Of a stretch of DNA of 64,000 bases, positions 35,077 to 42,853 are shown in pieces. The position numbers and the translations under genes are program-made. The notes beneath the pieces are model-generated. The model was not told the DNA's origin. It saw only the letters and a list, made by a program, of their open reading frames with translations, and made no database searches. Origin of the DNA: Microvirga lenta (GTDB lineage Bacteria; Pseudomonadota; Alphaproteobacteria; Rhizobiales; Beijerinckiaceae); the NCBI RefSeq assembly GCF_020532555.1, contig NZ_JAJBBR010000015.1, forward strand, positions 62,001 to 126,000, in the 5' to 3' direction. The first letter of the stretch is position 1; the number at the start of each line of letters is the position of its first letter.

Positions 35077-36291
35077 TCAGTTCGCGCCCACGCCCGTCTT
35101 CAGCTTGGCCACGGCCGCCTTCTCCGGGAACACCGTCACAAGCTCGCCCCCCTGCCACTGCATCAGGAACGGGCTCACCCGCGTGTTCTGGCCCTGCTCG
35201 TTGAACTTGGCGCCCCAGCCGGTCGGCGTTGTCCCTTCCGGCACGTCCACCTTCATCACCGCCTCGCGGATCGCATCCGCCGACAGGTCCTTGGCCGAAG
35301 CCATGGCGTCCAGGAACACGTTCGCGCCCATGTAGTTCGCCAGGCTGTGGCCGGAGCGCGGCGGCGTGCCGTACTTGGCCTGGTACTTCTTCTCGAACGC
35401 GTCGATCCCCGGGGCCGCCGCCGGATTGGTGCGGTACTGGGTGAAGTCCACGTTCAGCGCCCCTTCCATGTTCTCGGGGCCCACCGCCTGGACCGTGTCG
35501 CGGAGGGAATAACCGCCACCGGCACCGATAACCGCCTTGGGCTTGAAGCCCTGGTCCTTCATCTGGCGGAAGAACAGCACCGTGTCGTTCTGGTACGAGG
35601 TCTGCAGCACCACGTCGACACCGGCCGACTTCAGCCGCAGGATCACCGGCGTCAAGTCCACCGACTTGGCCGAGTACGGCAGCGTCTCGACCAGGTTGAG
35701 CCCCTTCTCCTGTGCCCGCTTCTGCTGGAACCCGGCCACGGTCTGGCCGTAGAGCGAGTCCTCATGGATGATGCCGACCTTCAGGCTCTTCGGGTCCACC
35801 CCCAGCGCCGGCGCCACCGCGTCCGAGATCGCATCGACCATGCGGTTGGCGAAGTCCTTGGAGGTGGGGTTGGTGCGGAAGGTGTACTGGAAGCCGCGTT
35901 CGGTGATCGGGTCCGAGATCGCGCCGAGCTCGAAATACGGCACCCCCGCCAGCTCCGCCACCTGCGTCGCCGCAATGGCCAAAGAGGACGAATAGGTGCC
36001 GAAAATGGCGTTGACTTTGTCGACCGAGGTGAGGCGTCGCGCCTCGCCCACGGCCTGGTTCGGATCGACCGCGTCGCCGCGGATCATCTGGATCGGCTTG
36101 CCGTTGAGGCCGCCCTTGGCGTTGCGCTCCTCGACCGCGAGCTCGAGGCCGCGGAAGCTCTCGTCGCCGAGCAGCGCCAGGCCGCCGGAGAAGGGATAGA
36201 GCGCACCGATCTTGACGGTTTCCTGCGCGAGGGCCGGCGCGGCGGACAGCGCCAGGGTGGTGGCGAGCGCCACCTTTGCAAAGAGTTTCAT
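35077..36291 (-). CDS. livK: branched-chain-type ABC transporter substrate-binding protein LivK
   Basis: A 404-residue periplasmic receptor of the Leu/Ile/Val-binding (type I) family. Signal peptide is residues 1-22 (ALSAAPALA), followed by VKIGALYPFSGGLALLG, NAKGGLNGKPI and YSSSLAIAATQVAE. The ATG at 36291 has GGAGGAAA upstream. The class binds branched amino acids but also aromatic acids, amides, urea and polyols. In an operon with alcohol, aldehyde and hydroxyacid dehydrogenases rather than amino-acid enzymes, a hydroxylated organic substrate is more likely. First gene of the minus-strand operon. Confidence 0.92.
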   Translation of the reverse strand: MKLFAKVALATTLALSAAPALAQETVKIGALYPFSGGLALLGDESFRGLELAVEERNAKGGLNGKPIQMIRGDAVDPNQAVGEARRLTSVDKVNAIFGTYSSSLAIAATQVAELAGVPYFELGAISDPITERGFQYTFRTNPTSKDFANRMVDAISDAVAPALGVDPKSLKVGIIHEDSLYGQTVAGFQQKRAQEKGLNLVETLPYSAKSVDLTPVILRLKSAGVDVVLQTSYQNDTVLFFRQMKDQGFKPKAVIGAGGGYSLRDTVQAVGPENMEGALNVDFTQYRTNPAAAPGIDAFEKKYQAKYGTPPRSGHSLANYMGANVFLDAMASAKDLSADAIREAVMKVDVPEGTTPTGWGAKFNEQGQNTRVSPFLMQWQGGELVTVFPEKAAVAKLKTGVGAN

Positions 36292-36380
36292 CGGTTTCCT
36301 CCCTGAAGCCTCTGTCGGGCAGGGCTTCTGTCGAACGGGCGCGGCACGGCGCACCGGCCGGCACGTTCCCGGCACCCGCG

Positions 36381-36462
36381 ATACTGCAGATAACCAAGTT
36401 GCCTGACAAGTGGAAAATTGCTACCCGTTTGAAAGTAGGAAGATGGTCGGGCACAACCGACC
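36381..36462. promoter_or_regulatory. divergent promoter/operator region between livK and the quinone oxidoreductase gene
   Basis: On the minus strand TTGTCA (36409-36404) and CAGTAT (36386-36381) are 17 bases apart and point at livK. The -35 lies inside TTGCCTGACAA (36399-36409), an 11-base near-palindrome of the TTGNCNGNCAA type. A second inverted repeat, GGTCGG-N6-CCGACC, is at 36445-36462, just upstream of the plus-strand operon. Either could be the operator of the GntR regulator encoded at 39070. Confidence 0.45.
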
Positions 36463-36499
36463 GCCGCGAAGGCAACTGGTGCAGGAGGAACGACTCACG

Positions 36500-37501
36500 A
36501 TGGCAATTCCCGAGACAATGCGGCAGGTCCGCTTCGAAGGGGCTGGCGGCCCTGAGGTCATCCGGCTGGAGAATGCCCCGGTTCCCCGTCCCGGCAAGGG
36601 CCAGGTCCTGATCGAAGTGGCTGCAGCCGGGGTGAACCGGCCCGATTGTCTCCAGCGGGCGGGCGGCTACCCTCCCCCGCCTGGCGCAACCGACATTCCC
36701 GGCCTCGAAGTCTCGGGTCGAATCGTCGCCCTCGGCGACGGCGTCGAGAGGCTGCAGGTCGGCGAGGAGGTCTGCGCGCTCGTCGCCAGCGGCGGCTATG
36801 CGGAGTACTGCGTCGCTGACGAACCGCTCTGTCTCCCGATTCCCGGTCCCCTCTCCTTGCTCGAAGCGGGCGGAATCCCGGAGACGTATTTCACGGTTTA
36901 CGACAACGTGTTCACCCGTGGCCGGCTCAAGGCGGGCGAGACGCTCCTGGTCCATGGCGGGTCCAGCGGAATCGGCTCGACGGCCATCCAGCTCGCCAAG
37001 CAGGCCGGAGCGACCGTCTATGCCACGGCAGGCTCGCAGGAAAAGTGCGATTTCTGCCGGTCGCTCGGTGCGGATGCGGCCATCAACTACCGCAATCAGG
37101 ATTTCGTCGAGGAGGTTCGCAATCTCACCGACAAGCGGGGCGTGGACGTGGTTCTCGACATGGTCGGCGCCCCTTACATCGCCCGTAATTTCTCTATTCT
37201 GGCTCTCGAAGGCAGGTTGGTTCAGATCGCCTTCCTGCAGTCGAGCAAGGCCGAGATCGACTTCACACCCGTCATGATCCGCCGCCTCACCATTACCGGC
37301 TCGACCCTGCGTCCGCGTTCGGTCGAGTTGAAGGCCGCGATTGCCGAGGCGCTGCGCCGGAACGTCTGGCCACTCCTTGAAAAGGGAGCTGTCAGGCCGG
37401 TCCTGCATGCTACCTTCCCCCTCGAGGAGGCGCGCGCCGCGCACGAGTTGATGGAATCGAGCGCCCATCAGGGTAAGATCATGCTGGAGATCCGCCGATG
37501 A
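36500..37501 (+). CDS. NAD(P)H:quinone oxidoreductase, PIG3-type medium-chain dehydrogenase
   Basis: A 333-residue zinc-independent medium-chain dehydrogenase/reductase. GroES-like domain first (AAGVNRPDCLQRAGGYPPPPGA, quoted as AGVNRPDCLQR), then the Rossmann domain with HGGSSGIGSTAIQLAK near residue 155 and CRSLGADAAINYR. The PIG3/QorB pattern suggests reduction of quinones or enones with NADPH. The ATG at 36500 follows GGAGGA. First gene of the plus-strand operon; its stop overlaps the next start as ATGA. Confidence 0.88.
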   Translation: MAIPETMRQVRFEGAGGPEVIRLENAPVPRPGKGQVLIEVAAAGVNRPDCLQRAGGYPPPPGATDIPGLEVSGRIVALGDGVERLQVGEEVCALVASGGYAEYCVADEPLCLPIPGPLSLLEAGGIPETYFTVYDNVFTRGRLKAGETLLVHGGSSGIGSTAIQLAKQAGATVYATAGSQEKCDFCRSLGADAAINYRNQDFVEEVRNLTDKRGVDVVLDMVGAPYIARNFSILALEGRLVQIAFLQSSKAEIDFTPVMIRRLTITGSTLRPRSVELKAAIAEALRRNVWPLLEKGAVRPVLHATFPLEEARAAHELMESSAHQGKIMLEIRR

Positions 37502-38268
37502 GTTCCCATGCTGGCCGCGTCGCTCTGGTGACCGGAGCCGGACGCGGCATCGGGCGGGCCATGGCGGACGCCCATTCTGCCGCCGGGGCCAAGGTGGCCT
37601 ATCTCGACCACGATCCCGCTCTCGCGGAAGAGGCGGCGGCGGCCGCCAAGCAGCGCGGCTGCGAGGCCATGGCGCTGTCGGCCGACGTGGCGGACGATCA
37701 GGCGGTGGCAGAGGCGTGCCGCCGGGTTTCCGAGACCCTCGGCCCCATCGAGATCCTCGTCAACAATGCCGGCATCTCACCCAAGTCGGGGGGCGACGGA
37801 AAACGCTCCCCGGTCTGGGACATGCAGCCCGACGAGTGGCGCCGGGTCATCGACGTCAATCTGACCGGCGGCTTCAACTGCGTGCGGGCTGTGGTGCCCG
37901 GGATGCGGGAACTCGGTCGTGGACGCATCGTCAACATCTCGTCGGTTGCAGGCCGGACCTATTGCGACATCGTCGGGGTTCACTATGCCGCGTCCAAGGC
38001 AGCCCTGATCGGCTTCACCAAGCATCTGGCCGGAGAACTCGGTCCCGACGGGATCACCATCAACGCCATCGCTCCAGGCCGGATCGACACGCCGCTGATG
38101 CGCGGCTCCGCTCCGGAGGCCAATGAGGCGGCGCGTCTTGCGACCCCTCTGCGGCGGCTCGGAAGCCCGGAGGACGTGGCAAGCATGTGCCTCTTCCTGA
38201 CGTCGGACGGCGCCGCCTTCGTGACGGGCCAGGTCTGCGACGTGGCAGGCGGCTGGCTGTTGACGTGA
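37498..38268 (+). CDS. SDR-family NAD(P)-dependent oxidoreductase
   Basis: A 256-residue classical short-chain dehydrogenase with TGAGRGIG near residue 13, NNAGISPKSG near 89, the catalytic Ser in IVNISSVAG and YAASK near 160. C-terminal VTGQVCDVAGGW is typical. ATGA overlap with the quinone oxidoreductase and overlap with the next SDR show a translationally coupled trio. The product is probably a dehydrogenase of a hydroxylated catabolite; substrate not predictable. Confidence 0.88.
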   Translation: MSSHAGRVALVTGAGRGIGRAMADAHSAAGAKVAYLDHDPALAEEAAAAAKQRGCEAMALSADVADDQAVAEACRRVSETLGPIEILVNNAGISPKSGGDGKRSPVWDMQPDEWRRVIDVNLTGGFNCVRAVVPGMRELGRGRIVNISSVAGRTYCDIVGVHYAASKAALIGFTKHLAGELGPDGITINAIAPGRIDTPLMRGSAPEANEAARLATPLRRLGSPEDVASMCLFLTSDGAAFVTGQVCDVAGGWLLT

Positions 38269-38294
38269 CAAGCGGATTGGACCGAAGCGGAACG

Positions 38295-39035
38295 ATGTTC
38301 GACTTCTCGCAAAAGACCCTGTTCCTCACCGGAGCCAATGGCAGCATCAGCCGTGCCATTGCGAGGATCTTTTTCGGCCTGGGCGCCAATTGCGTCCTGA
38401 CCGATCTGGACGAGGCCGGAATCCAGACCTTCGCGAACGAGCTCGACCCTTCGGGCGAGCGCGCCCTCGGTCTGCGGCAGGATGCAGCCAGCTCGGCAGA
38501 TGCTGAAAACGCCGTGGCTCTCGCCAGGGACCGTTTCGGCAAGGTCGACTTCGTCGTGACCGGAGCAGGCCTCTACCGCGATCAGATGATCGCGGACATG
38601 ACGGACGAGCAGTGGCGCCAGTCGATCGACATCAATCTGAGCGGCGTCTTCTATACGTGTCGCGCCGCCATCCCGGTTCTCGCGGACGGCGGAGCCATCG
38701 TGAACATTGCCTCCATGGCCGGCCACAGGGGCAGCTACAAGCACGCGCATTACGCGGCAGCGAAGGGCGGAGTGCTCACCTTCTCCCGGTCGCTCGCCCT
38801 CGAGCTCGCCCCTCGCATCCGGGTCAATGCGGTCTCGCCCGGTCTCATCGAAGGTCCGATGGTGCAGCCGCTGCTCGACGCGCGCGGGCCCGAGCTGATG
38901 GCACAGACGCCGCTCAAGCGCCTCGGCACCCCGGAGGAGGTGGCGCGCCTCGTCACGTTCCTCTGCTCCGACTGGGCCAGCTTCATCACGGGTGAAACGG
39001 TGCACGTCAATGGCGGCCTCTACATAGCCAGCTGA
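38295..39035 (+). CDS. SDR-family oxidoreductase
   Basis: A 246-residue short-chain dehydrogenase. The nucleotide-binding motif is changed: TGANGSISRAIA instead of TGxxxGIG, so the second and third glycines are replaced, which is unusual. The position of the NNAG motif reads VTGAGL. The catalytic Ser (NIASMAG) and YAAAK are present near residue 155. The ATG at 38295 starts the family alignment; a GTG at 38265 that overlaps the preceding stop (GTGA) would add ten residues and is a real alternative. Third gene of the operon. Confidence 0.82.
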   Translation: MFDFSQKTLFLTGANGSISRAIARIFFGLGANCVLTDLDEAGIQTFANELDPSGERALGLRQDAASSADAENAVALARDRFGKVDFVVTGAGLYRDQMIADMTDEQWRQSIDINLSGVFYTCRAAIPVLADGGAIVNIASMAGHRGSYKHAHYAAAKGGVLTFSRSLALELAPRIRVNAVSPGLIEGPMVQPLLDARGPELMAQTPLKRLGTPEEVARLVTFLCSDWASFITGETVHVNGGLYIAS

Positions 39036-39069
39036 CGCCGCCAGGACAGCCAACCAAGGACAATCTCCC

Positions 39070-39789
39070 ATGGCACAACATTCACGCGACATCCTTGGCC
39101 GAGCCCCCTCCTTGGCAGATACCCTTGCCCTGCGCCTGAGGGACGAGATCGTATCGGGGCGATTGCGTCCCGGCGAACGGCTCGCCACCGAGCAGCAGAT
39201 TTCCGAGACCTACGGCGTCAGCCGCCCGACCGTCCGTGAGGCGATCGGGCGCCTCAAGCATGACGGGCTCGTCGTGACGCGCCAGGGGGCGGGAGCCTTC
39301 GTGGCCGATCCGGGGGCGGTTTCCGTGTTCCGGCTCGACGTTGCGGATTTCACCGACAAGGAGGAGATCCGGAACATCGTCGAACTCCTGATGGCCATCG
39401 AAGCCAGCGCCACGGAGCACGCCGCCGCCCGCAGATCCGACAAGGATCTGCGCAACATCCAGGCGCAGCTCGACGCAATGCAGGCCGCAATCGACCGGGG
39501 AGAGCCGGGGGTCGAGGAAGATCTCGCCTTCCACCGGTCGATCATCGAGGCCACCGGAAATCCCTTCTTCCGCGATCTGTCCGATTTTCTCGACCGCCGC
39601 GTCCGCACCTTCATTCGCACCGCGCGTGCCAACACAGCCCGGCTCGAAGGGCTGACCCAAGCCGTGCAGGCCGAGCATCAGGCGATCTCCGACGCCATTG
39701 CGCGTCAGGATGCATCTGGCGCCCGGCTGGCCGCCGAGACACACCTGAAGAACGCGGCGGGCCGGCTTGCGCTTTATCTGAAGCCCTAG
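39070..39789 (+). CDS. GntR-family regulator, FadR/FCD subfamily
   Basis: A 239-residue regulator: winged helix-turn-helix (about 15-85: RLRDEIVSGRLRPGERLATEQQISETYGVSRPTVREA in parts, GVSRPTVREAIGRL) and all-helical FCD ligand domain (about 95-235) with the metal/ligand positions in DLAFHRSIIEATGN and AEHQAISDAI and a final His in ETHLKNA. FCD regulators respond to small carboxylic acids. It ends the plus-strand operon 34 bases after the SDR, and probably controls that operon and the divergent ABC/catabolic operon. Confidence 0.9.
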   Translation: MAQHSRDILGRAPSLADTLALRLRDEIVSGRLRPGERLATEQQISETYGVSRPTVREAIGRLKHDGLVVTRQGAGAFVADPGAVSVFRLDVADFTDKEEIRNIVELLMAIEASATEHAAARRSDKDLRNIQAQLDAMQAAIDRGEPGVEEDLAFHRSIIEATGNPFFRDLSDFLDRRVRTFIRTARANTARLEGLTQAVQAEHQAISDAIARQDASGARLAAETHLKNAAGRLALYLKP

Positions 39790-39816
39790 GGGGTTCGCCG
39801 CCTCCCGGCAGGCCAC

Positions 39817-40965
39817 TCATTCCTTGGAGAGGATCCAGGGGGCGAGAACGCCGACGCCGGTGACCAGAGCGCCCATGAGCGTCAGGACGACGGGAATCGG
39901 GAGAACCGAAAGAGCCCCGCCGACCACGAGAGGCCCGATTCCCTGGGCCGCGAATATGCAGAAGGCGAACAGGGAGATCGCCGAGCCGCTCGCTCCCGGC
40001 GCCAGCTCGGCCGCATGGGTCTGGAACTTGTTGTGGAGCATGAAATAGGCGAACCCCAGCAGCGTGAACGACGCGATGTTCCAGGTCCAGGGTAGCGGAA
40101 ACGCGAAGGCGATGAGCGCCGCACCGCTGCCGAGTCCCCCGGCCCAGCTCATCCACCGAGGCCCGAGCAGGCCGATGACCCTCCGCACCGTGAGCGCATA
40201 GAGCACTCCGCCCAACCCGAACCCTCCCAGCACAAGTCCTGCCTCATAGGTGCCCGTGCCGAAGCGTTCGAGGAGGATGGCGGCAACGAACGGGAAGAGC
40301 CCGTAAGCCGCGACGGCGCCGAGGATCACCAGGCAGAACAGGAAGACGGCTCTCCGGCTCGAAAGGATCTTTCCGTGCTGACGGAAGATGGAGCCTCGCG
40401 AGAGGCCCTCCCCGACCCGCGGGCTCTGCGGGAGGACCAGGAAGGCGACCGTGATTGCCGCCGCCATGAGCGCGCTCGTCAGCAGAAACACGGCTCGCCA
40501 GCCGAAGAGTTCCGACACCACGCCGGATACGGCAGCCCCGAGCATCTGACCGAGAATCGAAGCAACGAGGAAGCGGCCGAGCGCCACCTGGCGTTCCGCG
40601 ACGCTGACGCTGTCGCTCAGGGCGGCGATGGCGACGGGAATGATGCCGCCCGCGGCAAGACCCGAGATGCCTCGCACGACGGCAAGGAACGGGAATGCCG
40701 GAGCCAGGGCGCAGGCGAGAAAGAGAACCGATACGATCGCTCCGCACAGGACGATCAGCCGTGTCTTGCCGATGGCATCGGCGAGAGGGCCGAGGATCGG
40801 CTGGCCGAGAGCGTAGGAGAAGGCAAAGGCCGTCACGAGCAGGGAGGTCGCACCGAGGGAGACCGCGAACTCTGCGGACAGGAGCGGGACCATCGGGTCC
40901 ACGATCCTGATGCCGAAGCCGCTGGCGAAGGCACATGCTCCCAGAACCGGCGCGAGCCCTTTCAT
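39817..40965 (-). CDS. MFS transporter
   Basis: A 382-residue major facilitator with twelve hydrophobic segments. The loop 2-3 motif is GPLADAIGKTRLIVLCG and the AraJ/DHA1-like helix 5 segment is GQMLGAAVSGVVSELFGWRAVF (quoted as GWRAVFLLTSAL). The start ATG at 40965 overlaps the stop of the upstream dehydrogenase as ATGA, so carrier and enzyme are coupled. Direction and substrate are unknown; DHA1-like patterns suggest efflux, but catabolic context allows uptake. Confidence 0.85.
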   Translation of the reverse strand: MKGLAPVLGACAFASGFGIRIVDPMVPLLSAEFAVSLGATSLLVTAFAFSYALGQPILGPLADAIGKTRLIVLCGAIVSVLFLACALAPAFPFLAVVRGISGLAAGGIIPVAIAALSDSVSVAERQVALGRFLVASILGQMLGAAVSGVVSELFGWRAVFLLTSALMAAAITVAFLVLPQSPRVGEGLSRGSIFRQHGKILSSRRAVFLFCLVILGAVAAYGLFPFVAAILLERFGTGTYEAGLVLGGFGLGGVLYALTVRRVIGLLGPRWMSWAGGLGSGAALIAFAFPLPWTWNIASFTLLGFAYFMLHNKFQTHAAELAPGASGSAISLFAFCIFAAQGIGPLVVGGALSVLPIPVVLTLMGALVTGVGVLAPWILSKE

Positions 40966-41837
40966 CGTGCGTGACGCCTGCGCACTTCCTGGATGACGGC
41001 GGAATTGTCCCAATCCCCCTCCCCGTTCTCGATGCAGCCCTCCAGAAGGCCCATGAGAATCTCGGCCATGGGTAGACGCTGGCCCACGCGCCCGGCTTCG
41101 GAGAGGATCAGGCCGAAATCCTTGCGGCTCTGGACGATCCGCCCCTGCGGCGCGAAATCGCCCTCGATCATCTTCGCGCCCTTGACGTCCATGATCTGGG
41201 AGTAGGCGGCGGATTGCTTCGCAATGGCGAGGAAGGCGGCGGGATCGAGTCCGATCCGCTCCGCGAAGACCAGCGACTCCGCGAGCGCGGCCCGATTCAG
41301 CCCCAGGGCGAGGTTGATCGCGAGCTTGGCCCGGCTCGCATCGCCCGCAGGCCCGACATAGACGTGGCGGGGATAGATCGCCTCGATGACGTCCGCGCAT
41401 CTTGCAGCCTCGTCCCGGTCTCCGGCGACCAATCCGAGGCCCTCGCCCTTGGCAACCTGTCCGCTGCTTCCCGACACGGGAGTGTCGAGAAAAACCATTC
41501 CCCGCGAGGCGCAGCGGGAGGCGAGCGAAGCAATCCGTTCAGGGTCGCAGGTTGCGGTGCAAAGGACGGTCGGCGGCCGTTCTGCTCCGGCGAGACCATT
41601 CTCGCCCTCCACGACCTGCTCGACCTGATCGACCGTCAGTACGGCGATGAGCACGACATCGCATGAGTGCCCCACATCGGCGACGGATGCCGCGGTGCGT
41701 CCGCCCTTCTTTTCCAATTCATCGCATTTCGACCGGTCGAGATCGAAACCCAGAACGTCGAGACCTGCACCGATCAGGCGCTGGGCAAGAGCGCTGCCCA
41801 TGAGGCCGAGACCGATCAGGCCAACCTTTCGCGCCAT
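40962..41837 (-). CDS. 3-hydroxyisobutyrate dehydrogenase-family NAD-binding oxidoreductase (paralogue 1)
   Basis: A 291-residue beta-hydroxyacid dehydrogenase. N-terminal Rossmann motif GLIGLGLMGSALAQ; substrate motif DTPVSGSSGQVAKGEGL near residue 118; catalytic Lys near 170 in AKLAINLA; C-terminal helical domain with RKDFGLIL. Family members oxidise 3-hydroxyisobutyrate, tartronate semialdehyde and similar 3-hydroxyacids. It is coupled to the MFS gene. One of three paralogues within 14 kb. Confidence 0.87.
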   Translation of the reverse strand: MARKVGLIGLGLMGSALAQRLIGAGLDVLGFDLDRSKCDELEKKGGRTAASVADVGHSCDVVLIAVLTVDQVEQVVEGENGLAGAERPPTVLCTATCDPERIASLASRCASRGMVFLDTPVSGSSGQVAKGEGLGLVAGDRDEAARCADVIEAIYPRHVYVGPAGDASRAKLAINLALGLNRAALAESLVFAERIGLDPAAFLAIAKQSAAYSQIMDVKGAKMIEGDFAPQGRIVQSRKDFGLILSEAGRVGQRLPMAEILMGLLEGCIENGEGDWDNSAVIQEVRRRHAR

Positions 41838-41892
41838 CGCACACCCCTTCCGTCAAAAAGCAGTGGCCATGGGGCCCGCCGGAGACGAGCCA

Positions 41893-42804
41893 TCACGCCA
41901 CGGGTTCCGTGCCGCTCTCCTCCACGAGGAGGCTGTCGAGAGCCCTGTAGAGCGTGGTGAAATCCTGATCTCCCATACCGTGCTCCAGGGCTCGCGCCAG
42001 GAGACGCGCGGTGAGCGGGCCATAGGCCGCCGGCAGACCGACTTCCCGCTCCAACTCCACCGCCATCGCCAGATCCTTGGCGAGATTCGTAACGGCCGAG
42101 CGGCCGTCGAAGGTGCCCGAGAGGATATGGTTGGGGAACCGCGCCTCGCTGATGAAGCTCCGGGCGTTTCCGGCGTTGATGACGGCCACGGCGTCCGCCA
42201 GTTCGATCCCTGCGGCTTCGGCCACGCGACAGCCTTCACTCGTTGCCAGGAAGATGGTGTGGCAGATCATGTTGTGAACGAGCTTCATCGTATGGCCGGC
42301 GCCGGTAGGGCCGAGATGAAAGATCCGCGTGGCGATGCGGTCCAGCACCGGACGCACATGGGCAAGCGGCTCATCCGGCCCGCCGACCATCAATGTCAGG
42401 CGACCTGCATCCGCCGCCTGAGCGCCGCCCGTCATGCCTGCATCGAGATAGGCCCTGCCGCGACCGGCCACGAGACCCGCCAGCTTCTTGGTCTCTCCCG
42501 GGCGCGAGGTGGTGAGGTCGACGAGCACCTGACCGGGTCCGTCGACGGCGAGAATGCCCTCGGAGCCGCTCAGGCACTCCTCGATCTCGGCACTGCCTGG
42601 AAGCACGAACAATATGAACGTGCACCTTTGTGCAATCTGGGCGGGAGGAGCAATCGCGACATCGTCGGAGAGCCCCGCTCTTCCCCGCGCAGTCTCGCTT
42701 ACATCCCAGGCGCCGCCGAGCCGCCCTGCCTCGTCGAGGCGCTTTGCGATTCCGGTGCCCATTCGTCCCAGACCGATGACGCCGACGTTCCGTTCCGAGG
42801 TCAT
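41893..42804 (-). CDS. 3-hydroxyisobutyrate dehydrogenase-family oxidoreductase (paralogue 2)
   Basis: A 303-residue beta-hydroxyacid dehydrogenase with GVIGLGRMGTGIAKRL, DAGMTGGAQAADAGRLTLMVGG near residue 125 and catalytic Lys near 172 in HTMKLVHNM. The substrate motif has MTGG in place of the usual VSGG, unlike paralogues 1 and 3, suggesting a different acid. The ATG at 42804 is the family start. It lies between tctA and paralogue 1 on the same strand. Confidence 0.86.
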   Translation of the reverse strand: MTSERNVGVIGLGRMGTGIAKRLDEAGRLGGAWDVSETARGRAGLSDDVAIAPPAQIAQRCTFILFVLPGSAEIEECLSGSEGILAVDGPGQVLVDLTTSRPGETKKLAGLVAGRGRAYLDAGMTGGAQAADAGRLTLMVGGPDEPLAHVRPVLDRIATRIFHLGPTGAGHTMKLVHNMICHTIFLATSEGCRVAEAAGIELADAVAVINAGNARSFISEARFPNHILSGTFDGRSAVTNLAKDLAMAVELEREVGLPAAYGPLTARLLARALEHGMGDQDFTTLYRALDSLLVEESGTEPVA

Positions 42805-42853
42805 GAGCGGTCCTTGCGATTCAGGGGCACGATGGATGGCTCTTTGGCTGTGT

